A DNA stretch of 64,000 nucleotides from Corythucha ciliata (lineage: Eukaryota > Arthropoda > Insecta > Hemiptera > Tingidae), in assembly GCA_038030265.1 (NCBI GenBank), contig CM075940.1, positions 8,432,001 to 8,496,000 of the forward strand. Reading direction: 5' to 3'. A program made the position numbers and the translations under genes. Under the pieces are notes generated by a model. It did not search any database. It was not told the DNA's origin and saw only the letters and a program-made list of their open reading frames with translations. This document shows, piece by piece, positions 50,812 through 61,130 of this stretch (the stretch's first letter is position 1; each line of letters begins with the position of its first letter).

Positions 50812-50950
50812 CTACGACAAAGCTATACATGGAAGCTTCCATTTAAATTATCAGACAAACCTCTTTCCTTGTACATATTATAAATATTAAATATATATAT
50901 TTTTTTATACGAAATCCTTGAAAATAAAAGACAAATTCTATCCCTCCCAC
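50812..50950 (+). other. FoxB 3' untranslated region
   Basis: From the TAA stop the sequence is AT-rich. It contains TGTACATA at 50870-50877, an exact match to the Pumilio recognition element UGUANAUA, then an AU-rich run and the poly(A) signal. The likely cleavage point lies 10-25 bases after the hexamer. The 3' UTR is short, about 130 bases. Confidence 0.6.
50923..50928 (+). terminator. FoxB poly(A) signal AATAAA
   Basis: A canonical hexamer (GAAAATAAAAG) sits 112 bases after the exon 2 stop, following an AU-rich run. Position and context fit the main FoxB 3' end. Confidence 0.65.
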
Positions 50951-51380
50951 GATCAAAACACAGCGTATCGATCGACGCTCATGCCACAGCGTCACCTTTC
51001 TACTCAATGAAGAGCGATATAGGGCCTCAGGGGCGCAGGTGAAGGTGCCTAAACACGCCTACTAGAGGGAGGATGACTCCTTACAACTCTCACTTTTCCC
51101 GATATTTGTGCTCCAATGCCCCAGAGCTTGGGCCATCGTTGCTCGTTAATCCGTTACCCCCTAAACGCCCCCCCCCCTCCTTAAAAACCGATTACTCCGA
51201 ACTTGTCGCCTATACCCTGAATCCGATTCAGAAAATTGGGTTGCTAAACAGCGAGTAATGATCTATTCATTGTCTTTTGAGGGCAACGAATAGCTTTTTT
51301 TGGACAAAAAAAAGAAATATTTTTGGGCAAAGTTTCAGTTTTTCTTTTTTTTTCGACACAGAGGATTTTTGAAGCCAGAT
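50951..51380. other. Downstream flank of FoxB
   Basis: CAGGGGCGCAGGTGAAGG at 51028 resembles the transposon-type ends elsewhere. CTACTAGAGGGA (51059-51070) partly fits the CTCF core. No gene is seen. Confidence 0.35.
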
Positions 51381-52140
51381 TGGCCAGTTTTAGGATGATA
51401 CTACTCAGATTTCTAGGCTTAATAGTGTGTTATGGCAGCAATTCGCCCACGATATGCCCAAGTATTAGGAATACTACAGTTTAGAAGAGGGCTAAACAGC
51501 GAGCTAATGATATCAATTGGCCCATGATGGAACATTTTGGGCCTAAGACGCTCGTGTTCTGTTGGTTAAACAGCGATTTCAGACGGCATTCAACAATTTT
51601 TGTGTCGACAGAACTAAATTTGAGGGCTAAAAGGCGAGGCTACAAAGCGAATTGGCCCATAGTTACCAATTATGAGTCGATAATTCCGAATTGGGGCCGA
51701 AAATGAGATTTTTGAACAGAGTTTCCTGGTTTTTTGACAAAGACGAGAATTTATGGGACTCAAACCGCTACCATGTTTTTCCATAATATCCAGTTTTGGG
51801 ACGATTCTACTCAGTTTTGTGGGCTAAACAGTGAGCTGTGGTATCAATCGGACCTTCCTGTTTGCTGGACCATGTTTGTGGTTAGGAGCTTTATTGTGGT
51901 TTGGAGCTTTACTGTGGTTGGAGCTTCACTGTGGTTCCAGGCCTGTCGAGAATGGGACCGGGAGCACTGGATTTATTACCCCTCCGAGCTTCCTGGGGAG
52001 GCTCGTACCACAGTTGAGCTATGGTATCAACTGGCCCTTTGATAGCCAATTTTTAAGCCGACGCTGCTAAATTTCGTTGGTTTAACAGCACTGTTAGACC
52101 TCATTTGACCCATTACGGCCAATTTATTGGGCTCATTTTG
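51381..52140 (+). repeat. Family H long-unit repeats
   Basis: Copies of TTTTGGGACGATTCTACTCAG then GGGCTAAACAGCGAGCTA and GGTATCAATTGGCCC recur at about 51390, 51490, 51570, 51800 and 52050. F units interrupt them at 51880-51945. Unit length is about 100-200 bp. A last piece lies at about 54430-54480. Confidence 0.55.
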
Positions 52141-52500
52141 GAATTCATTCCTGGGCTTTATTTTTTGGGTTCATTTCTGTTGTACCTAGTACATTTCTTG
52201 AGTTTCCGCTTCAGAATTAGTAAAAAGCGACATTTATTCTACCGACCTGTTGTGCTCGTCGAGGGGAATATCTTGGACGTCCTGTAGAAAGGAGCGTTGA
52301 ATCAGTGACGCGAAACGAAATCCGAGCCAAATTTGAGAGGATTTCTCGAATAAGGGATTTGCTGTTATAATTCGTTCTGTGCACGTTCCTCGAAAACTTG
52401 GCACCTTTAGCGCGCATGCCTGTCGAGAGGGAAGGGACACTAGGTCCTGGATTTCGGGAGACAAGAAAAAAGAAGGAAAAGAGGGGGGGGGGCGTTTTTC
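52141..52500. other. Spacer
   Basis: Unique sequence ending in a G9 run; no gene or array is seen. Confidence 0.4.
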
Positions 52501-53345
52501 TGTAGCTGGAGCTCCACTCTGGTTGGGTTTAAGGCTCAGCTGTGGTTTGGAGCTTTGCTGTGACGGTTGGGCCTTCTTTGTGGTTGGAGTTTTACTGTGG
52601 TTTGGTTTTAGAGCTTTCATATGATGGCAAACTTTACTCTGATTTGGGGCTTCGCTGTGTTTTGGAACTTTGTTGTGATTTGGAGCTTTGTTGTGGTTTA
52701 ACGCTTATATAGCTGTGGTTGGGAGCTTTGCTGTGATTTGGACTTTTTCTTTGGTTTACGGCTTCACTGTGCTTGATATTTCACTGGGTTGAGCTTTTTG
52801 TGGTTGGAGTTGTGCTTTGGTTGGAGCTATGCTGTGCTCGGAGCTTTGCTGTGTTTCACCCTTCTTTGGGGTTGGAGTTTTACTGTGGTATGGCTTTAGA
52901 GCTTTTCTGTGGTGATGAGCTTTGCTGTGGTGACGAGTTTCACTGTGGTTGGGCCTTCTTTGGGTGGTGGTTTGGTGTGGTTTGGAGCTCGGCCTTGGTT
53001 GGAGCTTTGTTGGGCCTTCTTTGTGGTGGGAGTTTTACTGTGGTTTGGCTTTAGACCATGACTGTGTTTTCGTGCTTTGCTGTGCTTTGGAACTTTGTTG
53101 TAGTTTTTTTGGCTTGGATTTGAGCTGTGCTGTGGTTGGAGCTTTGCTTTGGTTTAAAGGTTTGCCGTGGTTTGGGGATGGTGCTGTGGTTGGAGCATAA
53201 CTGTGGCTTAGAGCTTCGCTGGGGTTTGGAACTTTGTTTGATATGGTTGGGGCTTTGATGTGGTCCGTGGGTGTCCTCTTATTGTGTTGTTATGGTTTCG
53301 AGAGATTTGCAGGGGTTGGGCCTTTTTTGTGGTTTGAAATATTTG
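52501..53345 (+). repeat. Family F array
   Basis: Dozens of units of about 18 bp (GTTTGGAGCTTTGCTGTG, GGTTGGGCCTTCTTTGTG) are present. ORFs rich in W, V, G and L here are artefacts of the repeat. Confidence 0.82.
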
Positions 53346-54560
53346 GCAATATCTAGTGATATGCTACATAAAACAATGGGTGGGGGAGGGGGGGTGTCTG
53401 TGAAAGTGCCCCATTGAGTTCCACGGCCTGCTTAGCGGCTCTCAGGGATCTTTTCTATAGTCACCCGGGCAGTCCTCCCTTTCCCACTCCGACGTAAAAT
53501 TGACTATCATGGCCCCCTAAAACTTTCTGCTCTTGTGCTGAAGAGTAAGGGGAGGGGGGGGTCGATTGTTATACGGTTTGAAATCTTGGATTTCATGACC
53601 TCATATAAATGGAATGAATTACTCTATAAACGTGAATTTCATCTCAGTCCCCATGCGTGGGTGGGTTTTCGGCCAAGAAATTTACCATGTGCCGCTAATT
53701 GAGCCTAAAAATTCCTAGAAACTGACAACTTCTCAATTATCTTTTTGTTTGCTGTTTGCCCTGCAGTTTTTTGCCTCTGAAATTGACAACCCGGAGAGGG
53801 AATTGTCAGTAAACAGTGTCCTCTTGTTGTGTATTATCGATTCCACCACAAGCTGGGCCTGGAGGCTGACTTTCTGTACCGAATTAACGCTTTCAGGCCA
53901 GTTATGGAGGCTGATATGAATTGGGTGAGGTGAGGGTTGGGGTAAGACGAAAAATTAGGACTGATGGTGAAGGGTCTAGAGGAGTGTGGAGTGGTGTTAA
54001 ACGTTTCGAGAAAGTTGAACAGGGGTCAGAGGCTCAGTTGCTAGAATATTTGAATGGAAATAGTAGATTCTACTGATAGTAAGTTTTGGGTTTCAAATGG
54101 GCCACTGGGGCTGAATTATCAGTTTTTTTTGTTTTATTAGGGAACTTAACAGGTTTTGGGTTATAAAATCTGATTTTCTTGGTAAATTGCCAAAAATCAT
54201 CCGTTTTTGCAGGCAAATTGGAAGTTATCAGGGCAAATGACGAGTTTCCAAAGAAAAGTTTGCTATAAGTGGATAATTTTAAATCTGTCAGAGAGGGGGG
54301 GGGGTCAGCATTTTCAGTCTAATGATCAGGGTGTGAGGTGAGGAATAGCGAAAACTGGCCCACCCTTCTGTTTCGAGCTATGCCATTGACTCGAAATACT
54401 CACTTTTTTGATATGGTGAACCAGTTTTGCGCCGACGCTAACTCAACAGTTTTGCCGACTAAACAGCGCTTAATCGAATATTGAGGCGCCCAGGACTTTT
54501 GCACTAGGAAAAAACGATCGTTGACAGCTACTATGAAGACGAGTATGAGAGGGGGGGGGA
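53346..54560. other. Mixed spacer
   Basis: Scattered C-like phrases (GAAACTGACAACTTC, CTGAAATTGACAACC), G-runs at about 53385, 53555, 54295 and 54551, and one H fragment. No gene is seen. Confidence 0.4.
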
Positions 54561-57125
54561 GGAGGTTGAAAGGCTTCTCACATCGCAGCAGAAGAGCGTC
54601 CCCCTTTTAAGAGGAGGATCTATCTGCTCATTCAGTAGCGTCACCACCGAATCCGGCCGGGTCAAGCATTGAGCACTCTCTAATTAGGAAAAAAATAGAA
54701 ACCTCAATGAAAAAAAACATTAAGAACAATTAGTGTAAAACCCAGAATTGTATTTTCTCGAAACTTAGTAATTGCTTGGCATTAAGCGGAAATGAAGAGC
54801 AATTATTTATTTTTCAGAAGTGAAATGTAAAAAGAAGAAGGAGAAATGGGAGTTAAAAGGTTTTTTAACGGCTAAAATCAAGTAGTTTATCAGATAATAG
54901 CTCTATATAAGATGTTAACGGAACCAGATGGTTGTATTGGCAAGTTGGTGATCGTAATTGAGCCGAAAAGAAGCAGACAAATTCCAAATACATAATGTAA
55001 TTAGAAGCTTGCAATCCTAATTGGAAGTACTTCCTTGAGCTATTAAGTAACCCGTGCAATTACTGTGGAAACATGAGTTGGTTATTAATCGTGATTATAT
55101 TAATAATTGCTGGTGAAAAAAAAAATGAGAAGTAGAAAAGATATCAGCATAGCAATTATTTCAATTAAAACTCATTGTTCATCACTAGGAGAGTAATTGC
55201 TTACTCTGTTCTGGGACAAGCTAGTGACTTAAATCTATCCCCCACCCCAGCCACCCCACCGCTTTCAGCACCGCTCAGCGCCAAACCCGCTGAGTGGTTG
55301 GTTAGACACTCCACTAATTAGTATTTTTGTCGGTACTCTAAAATAATTGGCCACCTCCGAAAAACAAAAACTTAAAAGGAAAGCAAATAATTATAGTGCA
55401 TACGAGGTGTTGATGGGATGGAGAGAGGGAGGAGGCGGTGGGCTTAACGGTTAGAACCGTACAACTGATTTTTTTTTTTTTTTTTCTTTCTTCAAGTTGG
55501 CTTTGATCTACCTCTTCGAATTATTTTAAGCAGCTCTCACAAGTAGCATTAATCACTTCCTCCATTAATCATTTAATGTTTCGCCGGCGAATTTCCTAAT
55601 TATTGCCACTTTAACTCATAACCTTTTCTCAAAAGAAATAAAATGTCACTCGTAGCGCCAGAAATGAATTAAAAGTTGGACGGAACGTAAATAAGCGAAT
55701 TTTTTAAAATCACAGTCAAGCGTGTAAAAAGATGAAATAAGGCTTTTTCACTTCACAGAATACAGTGACAAAAACAAAGTGGAGCACATGTTTATACTGA
55801 GCTAATTTTAGGTATTACAGCCACTTAATTTCACTCATTTGGAAATACGTGGTACATAAATTAGGGCAGAAAGAAAGAAGTTGTATTAAAATGCAAATAA
55901 CAGGGATAGGTGGTGGCGGCGTTAAAGATTATTACAAGCTGGAATGGCTATTAACATAGGCCAGTGGGCCAGAAACGTCGGCCTTCGTCTCTCTCAACCT
56001 GTGTTTACATAAGCCTACACACATTTCGACTTGAGTGTCTCCACGTCGTGCAATTACGTGATTAGCGAGCGGTGAATATTTAGACATTCTTCTTCTTTTT
56101 TTTTCTTCGAGAGCGAAAATCATTCGCTCCCCCCCCCCTCCCTCTACAATATTTTCCACTCACAACCTATTCCCTGGAGGCGCCAACTAAAAATAGACTC
56201 ACCTTTCAGCCCTTTTAACTAATAGTAATTAAAAATGCTCTGCAATTATTTGATTTCATTTACATAACAAGCCGGTGGAAATCAAGAAACTAACTCATTG
56301 GCTTGGAACTGTGCCTAAAGACGGAGTTTCTCGCTCCGTTGAACTCGTCTTGAACGTATACTTATGATATAAAGTTTCAATTTCTTCATAATCGTCATTT
56401 AATTGCTACTGTACCGCTGAAATAAAGCGATTTCATATTCATTAATTCTCAAAAATTAACCAATTATTTTTTTAAATTTTCCCTTTGTTCTATGAAAATT
56501 TTTTGCGGCAAAAAAAAAAAAAAAAAACCGATGTTGACCCTCCTCGGTTGAGGTCAACGAGTTGAGGCACTCGAAAGCTCCCGGAATACTATTGATCAAC
56601 AGCGTAGCTAATTGATTGGTTTTTCGTGTGATTAAAAATATGAAAACATTACGTAAGTAAGTGGCGAAAGCTTAGGATGGGGAGATTCTCTCCTCGCGGG
56701 AATGAGGAAAAGAAAAATCATCTTGTCGACCCCAATCTTATACAAACGATCGAACGATTTTTGAACAGGTTGAAGGACGCAGCAAAGACGCGCTCCCTTC
56801 CAGCTATAGAGGACTGCAAAGGTAGGTAAACGCATACGATGCGAAAATTATCAAGATAACCTGTGTTTGAACCATTGAAGTCCCTTGTACAGGCAGCAGA
56901 GACGCATCCAATCCTTAATCTAGGCGTGGGCAGGTTCACTATGGAGAAAGTCGTCACCTACTGCAATAGGCGTGTTATAATAATCACTTTTCCCTAAATT
57001 TGGCCGAAGAAATTGATCAGGCGCGAGCCTTAGAACTAGCAACAACTATCATTATAGGTTACAGCAATTCTTATTCTGTGAACGCCACGTCCGTTCCAAA
57101 CCTCGATTCTGGTGAGGCTATACAA
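54561..57125. promoter_or_regulatory. AT-rich low-copy block downstream of FoxB with many TAAT cores
   Basis: TAATTA/AATTA cores recur at 54680-55420 and 55550-56500 (CATAATGTAATTAGAAGC, GTTATTAATCGTGATTATA, CCACTAATTAGTA), with a SOX-like CATTGTTC at about 55172. No tandem array or ORF is seen. Its position 4-6 kb after the gene suits a downstream enhancer; this is inference from composition. Confidence 0.3.
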
Positions 57126-58160
57126 GTTTCCTATAGCTCAACATACGCCAAATCGACAGTTTCGAGTCTTCGGTTCTAAATTATTGTGAAAATGAGAGTT
57201 TCGGGTCCTAATTTCAGTAAAATTGCAAGTTACCGGTCGCTTAATATCGGAGAAATCGCAAGTTTCAGTGCTAAATAGCCGTAAAATTGCAAGTCCATGA
57301 TATTTGTAGGCAACTATCCGCGTAAAATCGGATGTTTCCCGGCACAAATTTTGAGGAATTACAATTTTCAGATCCTAATTTCAGCGAAAATTCAAATTTC
57401 AGGGCCCATTTTAGTTTAGAGGTCGGCGACTCTGGGCTGAGCCGGTTTCGACAGCGCCCATTTCCTGGCGAATAGCCGTGTAATTACAACATTTAGAGAT
57501 GAAAACTTGAGAGTTCCTATGTTCGGGTACTAATTTGAGCACTGGATGAATATCCGCGAAATTGAAAATTTCTGGTCTTCCAGTGTATTAATTTACGCGA
57601 AATTGCAAGTTCAGAGCCTTAGCATGAGCAAAATTTCAAGATTTTGGGCCTTGTTCGCGGTGGCGGTTCCAACAGGCTTAGCCGGCCCTGTAACAGAGCC
57701 TGAGGAGACCCTGCGATACATGGTTAGGGCCTCAATTACAGCGAAAATGCAAGTTGCAGTGAAATTACATAGATTTGGATCGTAATTTCCGCGAAAATGC
57801 AAGTTGAGTGGTCGCTTCCCTTGCAGCCCGCTTCCCGAGATCACCCAAAGCTTGACGAACAACCGCAAAATTACATCATTCGGAGCTATATAACCGTGAA
57901 ATTCACATTTTCGGGTCTTCATTTCAGTTAAATTGCCAGTTTTGGGACTTAATTCAAGACAAATTGCCTGTTTCTAGACCTATTTTGTAGACGTGGAAAC
58001 CATGTTAGCTGGTACACGTGAAGCCTGACGATTACTAATGAAACTGAAAGTTCCCTGGCTCAATATCCAGACGAATGCAAATTTAGGGTCTTAATATCGG
58101 AGAAATTGCAAGTTTTCGGAATTAATTTAAGTGAAATTGTAAGTTTTGGGGCCTTTTTAT
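57126..58160 (+). repeat. Family E island
   Basis: E units (AAATTGCAAGTTTC, GGGTCTTCATTTCAG) occur, with the higher-order spacer at about 57428, 57820 and 57995. Next to its end, CTAGCTACGCCCATG (minus: CATGGGCGTAGCTAG) lies at 58269-58283 and looks like a transposon end. Confidence 0.7.
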
Positions 58161-58905
58161 CAAGTGGCCGATCACAGCCCTATAAGCTTGATGAAACCAG
58201 TGATTCGCCTCTGCGACGCGTTCATGGCTCAAGGCAATGTGAAATGCTGCCCTCCCTTCAGTTTAGATCTAGCTACGCCCATGTCAAAATGTTTTTTTAG
58301 TGAGCCAGACCTGCGTAAACGTTTTTTTTTTTTTTTTTTTGGTGACCGAAATCGGCGGAACTGCTGGTTTTTAGGGAGAAAAATCGGAGAGGTCGGATTT
58401 CCAGGAATTAAAACCCGGGAAATTGGGTTTTCTGCTACAAAAAATCGCGAAATTTGGGTTTTAAGTGAGCCAGACCCACGAAAAAGGTTTAGTGTGCGAA
58501 ATCAGGGAAATTGCGGTTTTTGCATGAGCCAGCCCCACGCAATTGAATTTTTTCAAAGAGTTTTCAAAGGGATTTTGCGAGAGATATCCGTGAATTCCAG
58601 CGAGCTTTGTAACGTCCTTTTAAGAACGCAGGATTTTTGGCATAAAAACCGGGCCTCACGAATTTGCCCGAGAACGCAGCGCCGAAAATCCGAAAATTGA
58701 AACGGATTATAGATCTGACAAGCCGTTGTCAGCTTTCTATGGCAAAAAGAGCCTCATTAAAAACCAATTTCATCGATATTTCTGGCTAAAAGACCAGTTT
58801 TGCAGGTCTGCCTCTTCAAAATACCAATTTCGCGGATTTTTCTCACTGAAAACACGATTTTGTGGGATTGACTCATCCTTAAGGAACCAACCTTTAATGA
58901 CACAT
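58161..58905 (+). repeat. Family D island with leading boundary
   Basis: After the boundary, D units run from about 58291 (GAGCCAGACCC, GCGAAATTTGGGTTTTAAG); the last ones (58760-58870) are inverted. The 184-codon ORF at 58146-58700 is an unbroken stretch of D translation, not a gene. Confidence 0.65.
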
Positions 58906-58929
58906 GAGTATGCGTATGAGTATGCGAAT

Positions 58930-59070
58930 GAGTAGACGCATACGGCACCATGTTCGTTCTTATCAGTTTAATAAGAATGGTTGGGGGTGGTTTGTTGACA
59001 TTCACAAAACATCAACAAATGGTGGATTTTACAAGACTCATAATTGATATAAGAGCGAACATGGCGTCTG
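58930..59070. mobile_element. Foldback (MITE-like) element
   Basis: CCATGTTCGTTCTTATCA (58948-58965) pairs with TGATATAAGAGCGAACATGG (59045-59064), imperfect by one base change and a two-base gap. Inside is TTTGTTGA (58991-58998) with TCAACAAA (59012-59019). Beyond the outer arms, GACGC/GCGTC also pair after a gap. No protein is encoded. Confidence 0.5.
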
Positions 59071-59561
59071 TGATTTTACCTGTCTGATTATAGGTTCTCT
59101 ATCATCCTAAATGATAAGCGTAACCTGCGAAATGATGTTTTAAAGAAGCAAAATTCGCCCAGTTGGGTTTGTTTGAAGGAGCCAAACTCACTAAATTTTT
59201 TGAGCAGTAAGATAGAAGAGTGTCTCTTCTATGCCCGCTCCGGCGTCACCCCGTGCGCCATGGCGGCCGTAACCCGTAAGACATCACTCCGTGCCGTCGT
59301 GGTTGCTGAATCGGTCGTGGGTCGTGGCAGGGGGGTTGATTCGAGCAATTTAGGGACCTTGGGGCGCTTACAAGTATATACAGTGAGAAAATCGGATACA
59401 ATGCGCCTGAAACTGTCACTTTATTAGCCCCAACAAGTCGACGATACGTAAGAGCGCTGTCACGAAAATCTAGTTTAGGTTGTTGGATCGACGATTTTTG
59501 CATTGACGGTTTCTAGGCCGATTAGCCAGTTTTGAGAGCGAAACCGACGGTTCTCTATAGT
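59071..59561. other. Spacer with a D remnant
   Basis: One or two D units at 59126-59210 (AGTTGGGTTTGTTTGAAGG). The rest is unique sequence with no gene. Confidence 0.4.
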
Positions 59562-59960
59562 CAGAGGTGGACCTGCACCATTTGGGGTCCGAGGCAGAAT
59601 TCGAAAGTCTCCAAATAAACGAGAAATATAATTTTTCAAGGCGTTGGTTTGTAGCTTTTTCTTAATTTTAGCCGAGAAGTTGAGTCCGGACACCGCAAAT
59701 AAGTGTTTTTTCAATTTTATAGCCACGAATGAGTGCTTTCCCTAAATTTTAGCCTTGAATTAGCGCCTTTTCATTATTTTTATCCACAAAATAGCACTTT
59801 CAGCCGCAAATTAACATTTTTCTAAATTACAGCATGACCGTGAATTATGGGTTTTCCTCAGTCTCAACCACTAATTAGCGTTTTTTCTCCATTTAAGCCA
59901 CGAAGTTGCCTCCATGAACCATGAATTAGCATTCTCTCGGTCATGACGATCCTCAAACCC
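59562..59960 (-). repeat. Family A island, minus orientation, behind a CAGAGGTGGACC end
   Basis: CAGAGGTGGACCTGCACC begins at 59562. Minus-strand A units (AATTTTAGCC, AATTAGCGTTTTTTCTCC) follow from about 59650. Confidence 0.6.
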
Positions 59961-60095
59961 AGCGATACGCGCCGAAACCATCGATTTACCCATTCAAACT
60001 GGCTGATTAGCATTAAAACTAAGCACTTTAATTTTTTTAAATTGAAATAACTCTTGGAATTTCGCCCGAAAAATAGGTTTAACGCAGCAAAAATT

Positions 60096-60395
60096 GTGAT
60101 TCTTAACAAAAAATCACGGCTAAAATTGAGAAAAATTGCTTATTCAGAGCCCCTATTGGGCAAAGGAGTGATTCGCAGCTAACACCATTGAGACAAACCA
60201 CTAATTCGCAGCTTCTGGAGGCAACTTCGTGGCTAACGTAGAAAAAATGAGCCGATTCGTGACGAAAAATGGAAAAAATGGCTGATTTCGTGGGCGAAAT
60301 TGAGAAAAAGCGCTAATACACAGCTTAATTTGAGGAACGCTCATTCGCAGCTAAAATTGAGAGAAATAACGGAATTGAGAGAGCTTACATCAATC
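60096..60395 (+). repeat. Family A island
   Basis: Plus-strand A units (GGCTAAAATTGAGAAAAATTG, CGCAGCT) lie directly before E. Confidence 0.65.
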
Positions 60396-60725
60396 GGTGC
60401 TAAATGTATCCGTGAAATTGTAAGTTTCGTGTCTCAATTTCCGCCAAATCGTATGTTTAGGGTCTAAAAATCCGGGATCTGTTAGTTTCTGGTCTTTATC
60501 TTCGCCAAATTACGTGTTTTGGTTTTTTTTTTTGCGTGTAGGCGGAACGCTGGCTAGCTATGGCCATGTCAGCACCCTGACGATTAGCCGCTAAGTTGCA
60601 ACACTTTTGAAGCATAATATCAGAAAAATTGGGAGAGTCCTGACTGAACATTCTCGAAATTGCAAGTTTTGGGTCTGAATATCCGCGAAGTGGCTGGTTT
60701 CCGGTCTTTATTTTCATATTTCTGG
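60396..60725 (+). repeat. Family E island
   Basis: E units (GTGAAATTGTAAGTTTCG, AAATTGCAAGTTTTGGG) occur with one higher-order spacer at about 60541. Confidence 0.65.
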
Positions 60726-60830
60726 ACGTGCTACCCGGATTTTGAAGCCCAGCCCACCCTTCTGTCTAAGACTAGACCAAGCTAAGCCCGCGTATGGCTG
60801 TGAAAGAGCGGCTCAGCTTTTACTCGCGAA

Positions 60831-61130
60831 TTTGCGCTGTAACTCAATTTTAGCAGTGAATTATAGCGATTATTCTTAATTTTAGCCCCGAATGAGCGTC
60901 TTTCCGCAATTTTAGCCGCAAATTAGGGGTTTTCTCCATTTCATCCGCGAATAAGGGATTTTCCCCTTCTAGCCATGCATTTCTTGCTTTTTTCTCTACA
61001 TCCTTAAGCCACAAAATTGCTTCCAGGGACTGTGAACGTGAATTAGCGTGTCTTCTCAATTTTAGCTGCGAATAATCGTTTTTTTTTTATTATTATTTTA
61101 TATTAGCCGTGAATTTGCATTTTGCACGAA
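60831..61130 (-). repeat. Family A island, minus orientation
   Basis: Units such as CTCAATTTTAGC and GCGAATAATCG close an A-E-A arrangement begun at 60096. Confidence 0.65.

Noticed and set aside
52773..53200. Overlapping ORFs rich in W, V, G and L, looking like membrane proteins
   Set aside because: They are translations of the family F array and have no other support.
58146..58700. 184-codon ORF
   Set aside because: It is a translation of D units; units near 30 bp keep frame and avoid stops for long stretches. The protein shows the unit as a repeated GNRKIG-like phrase.
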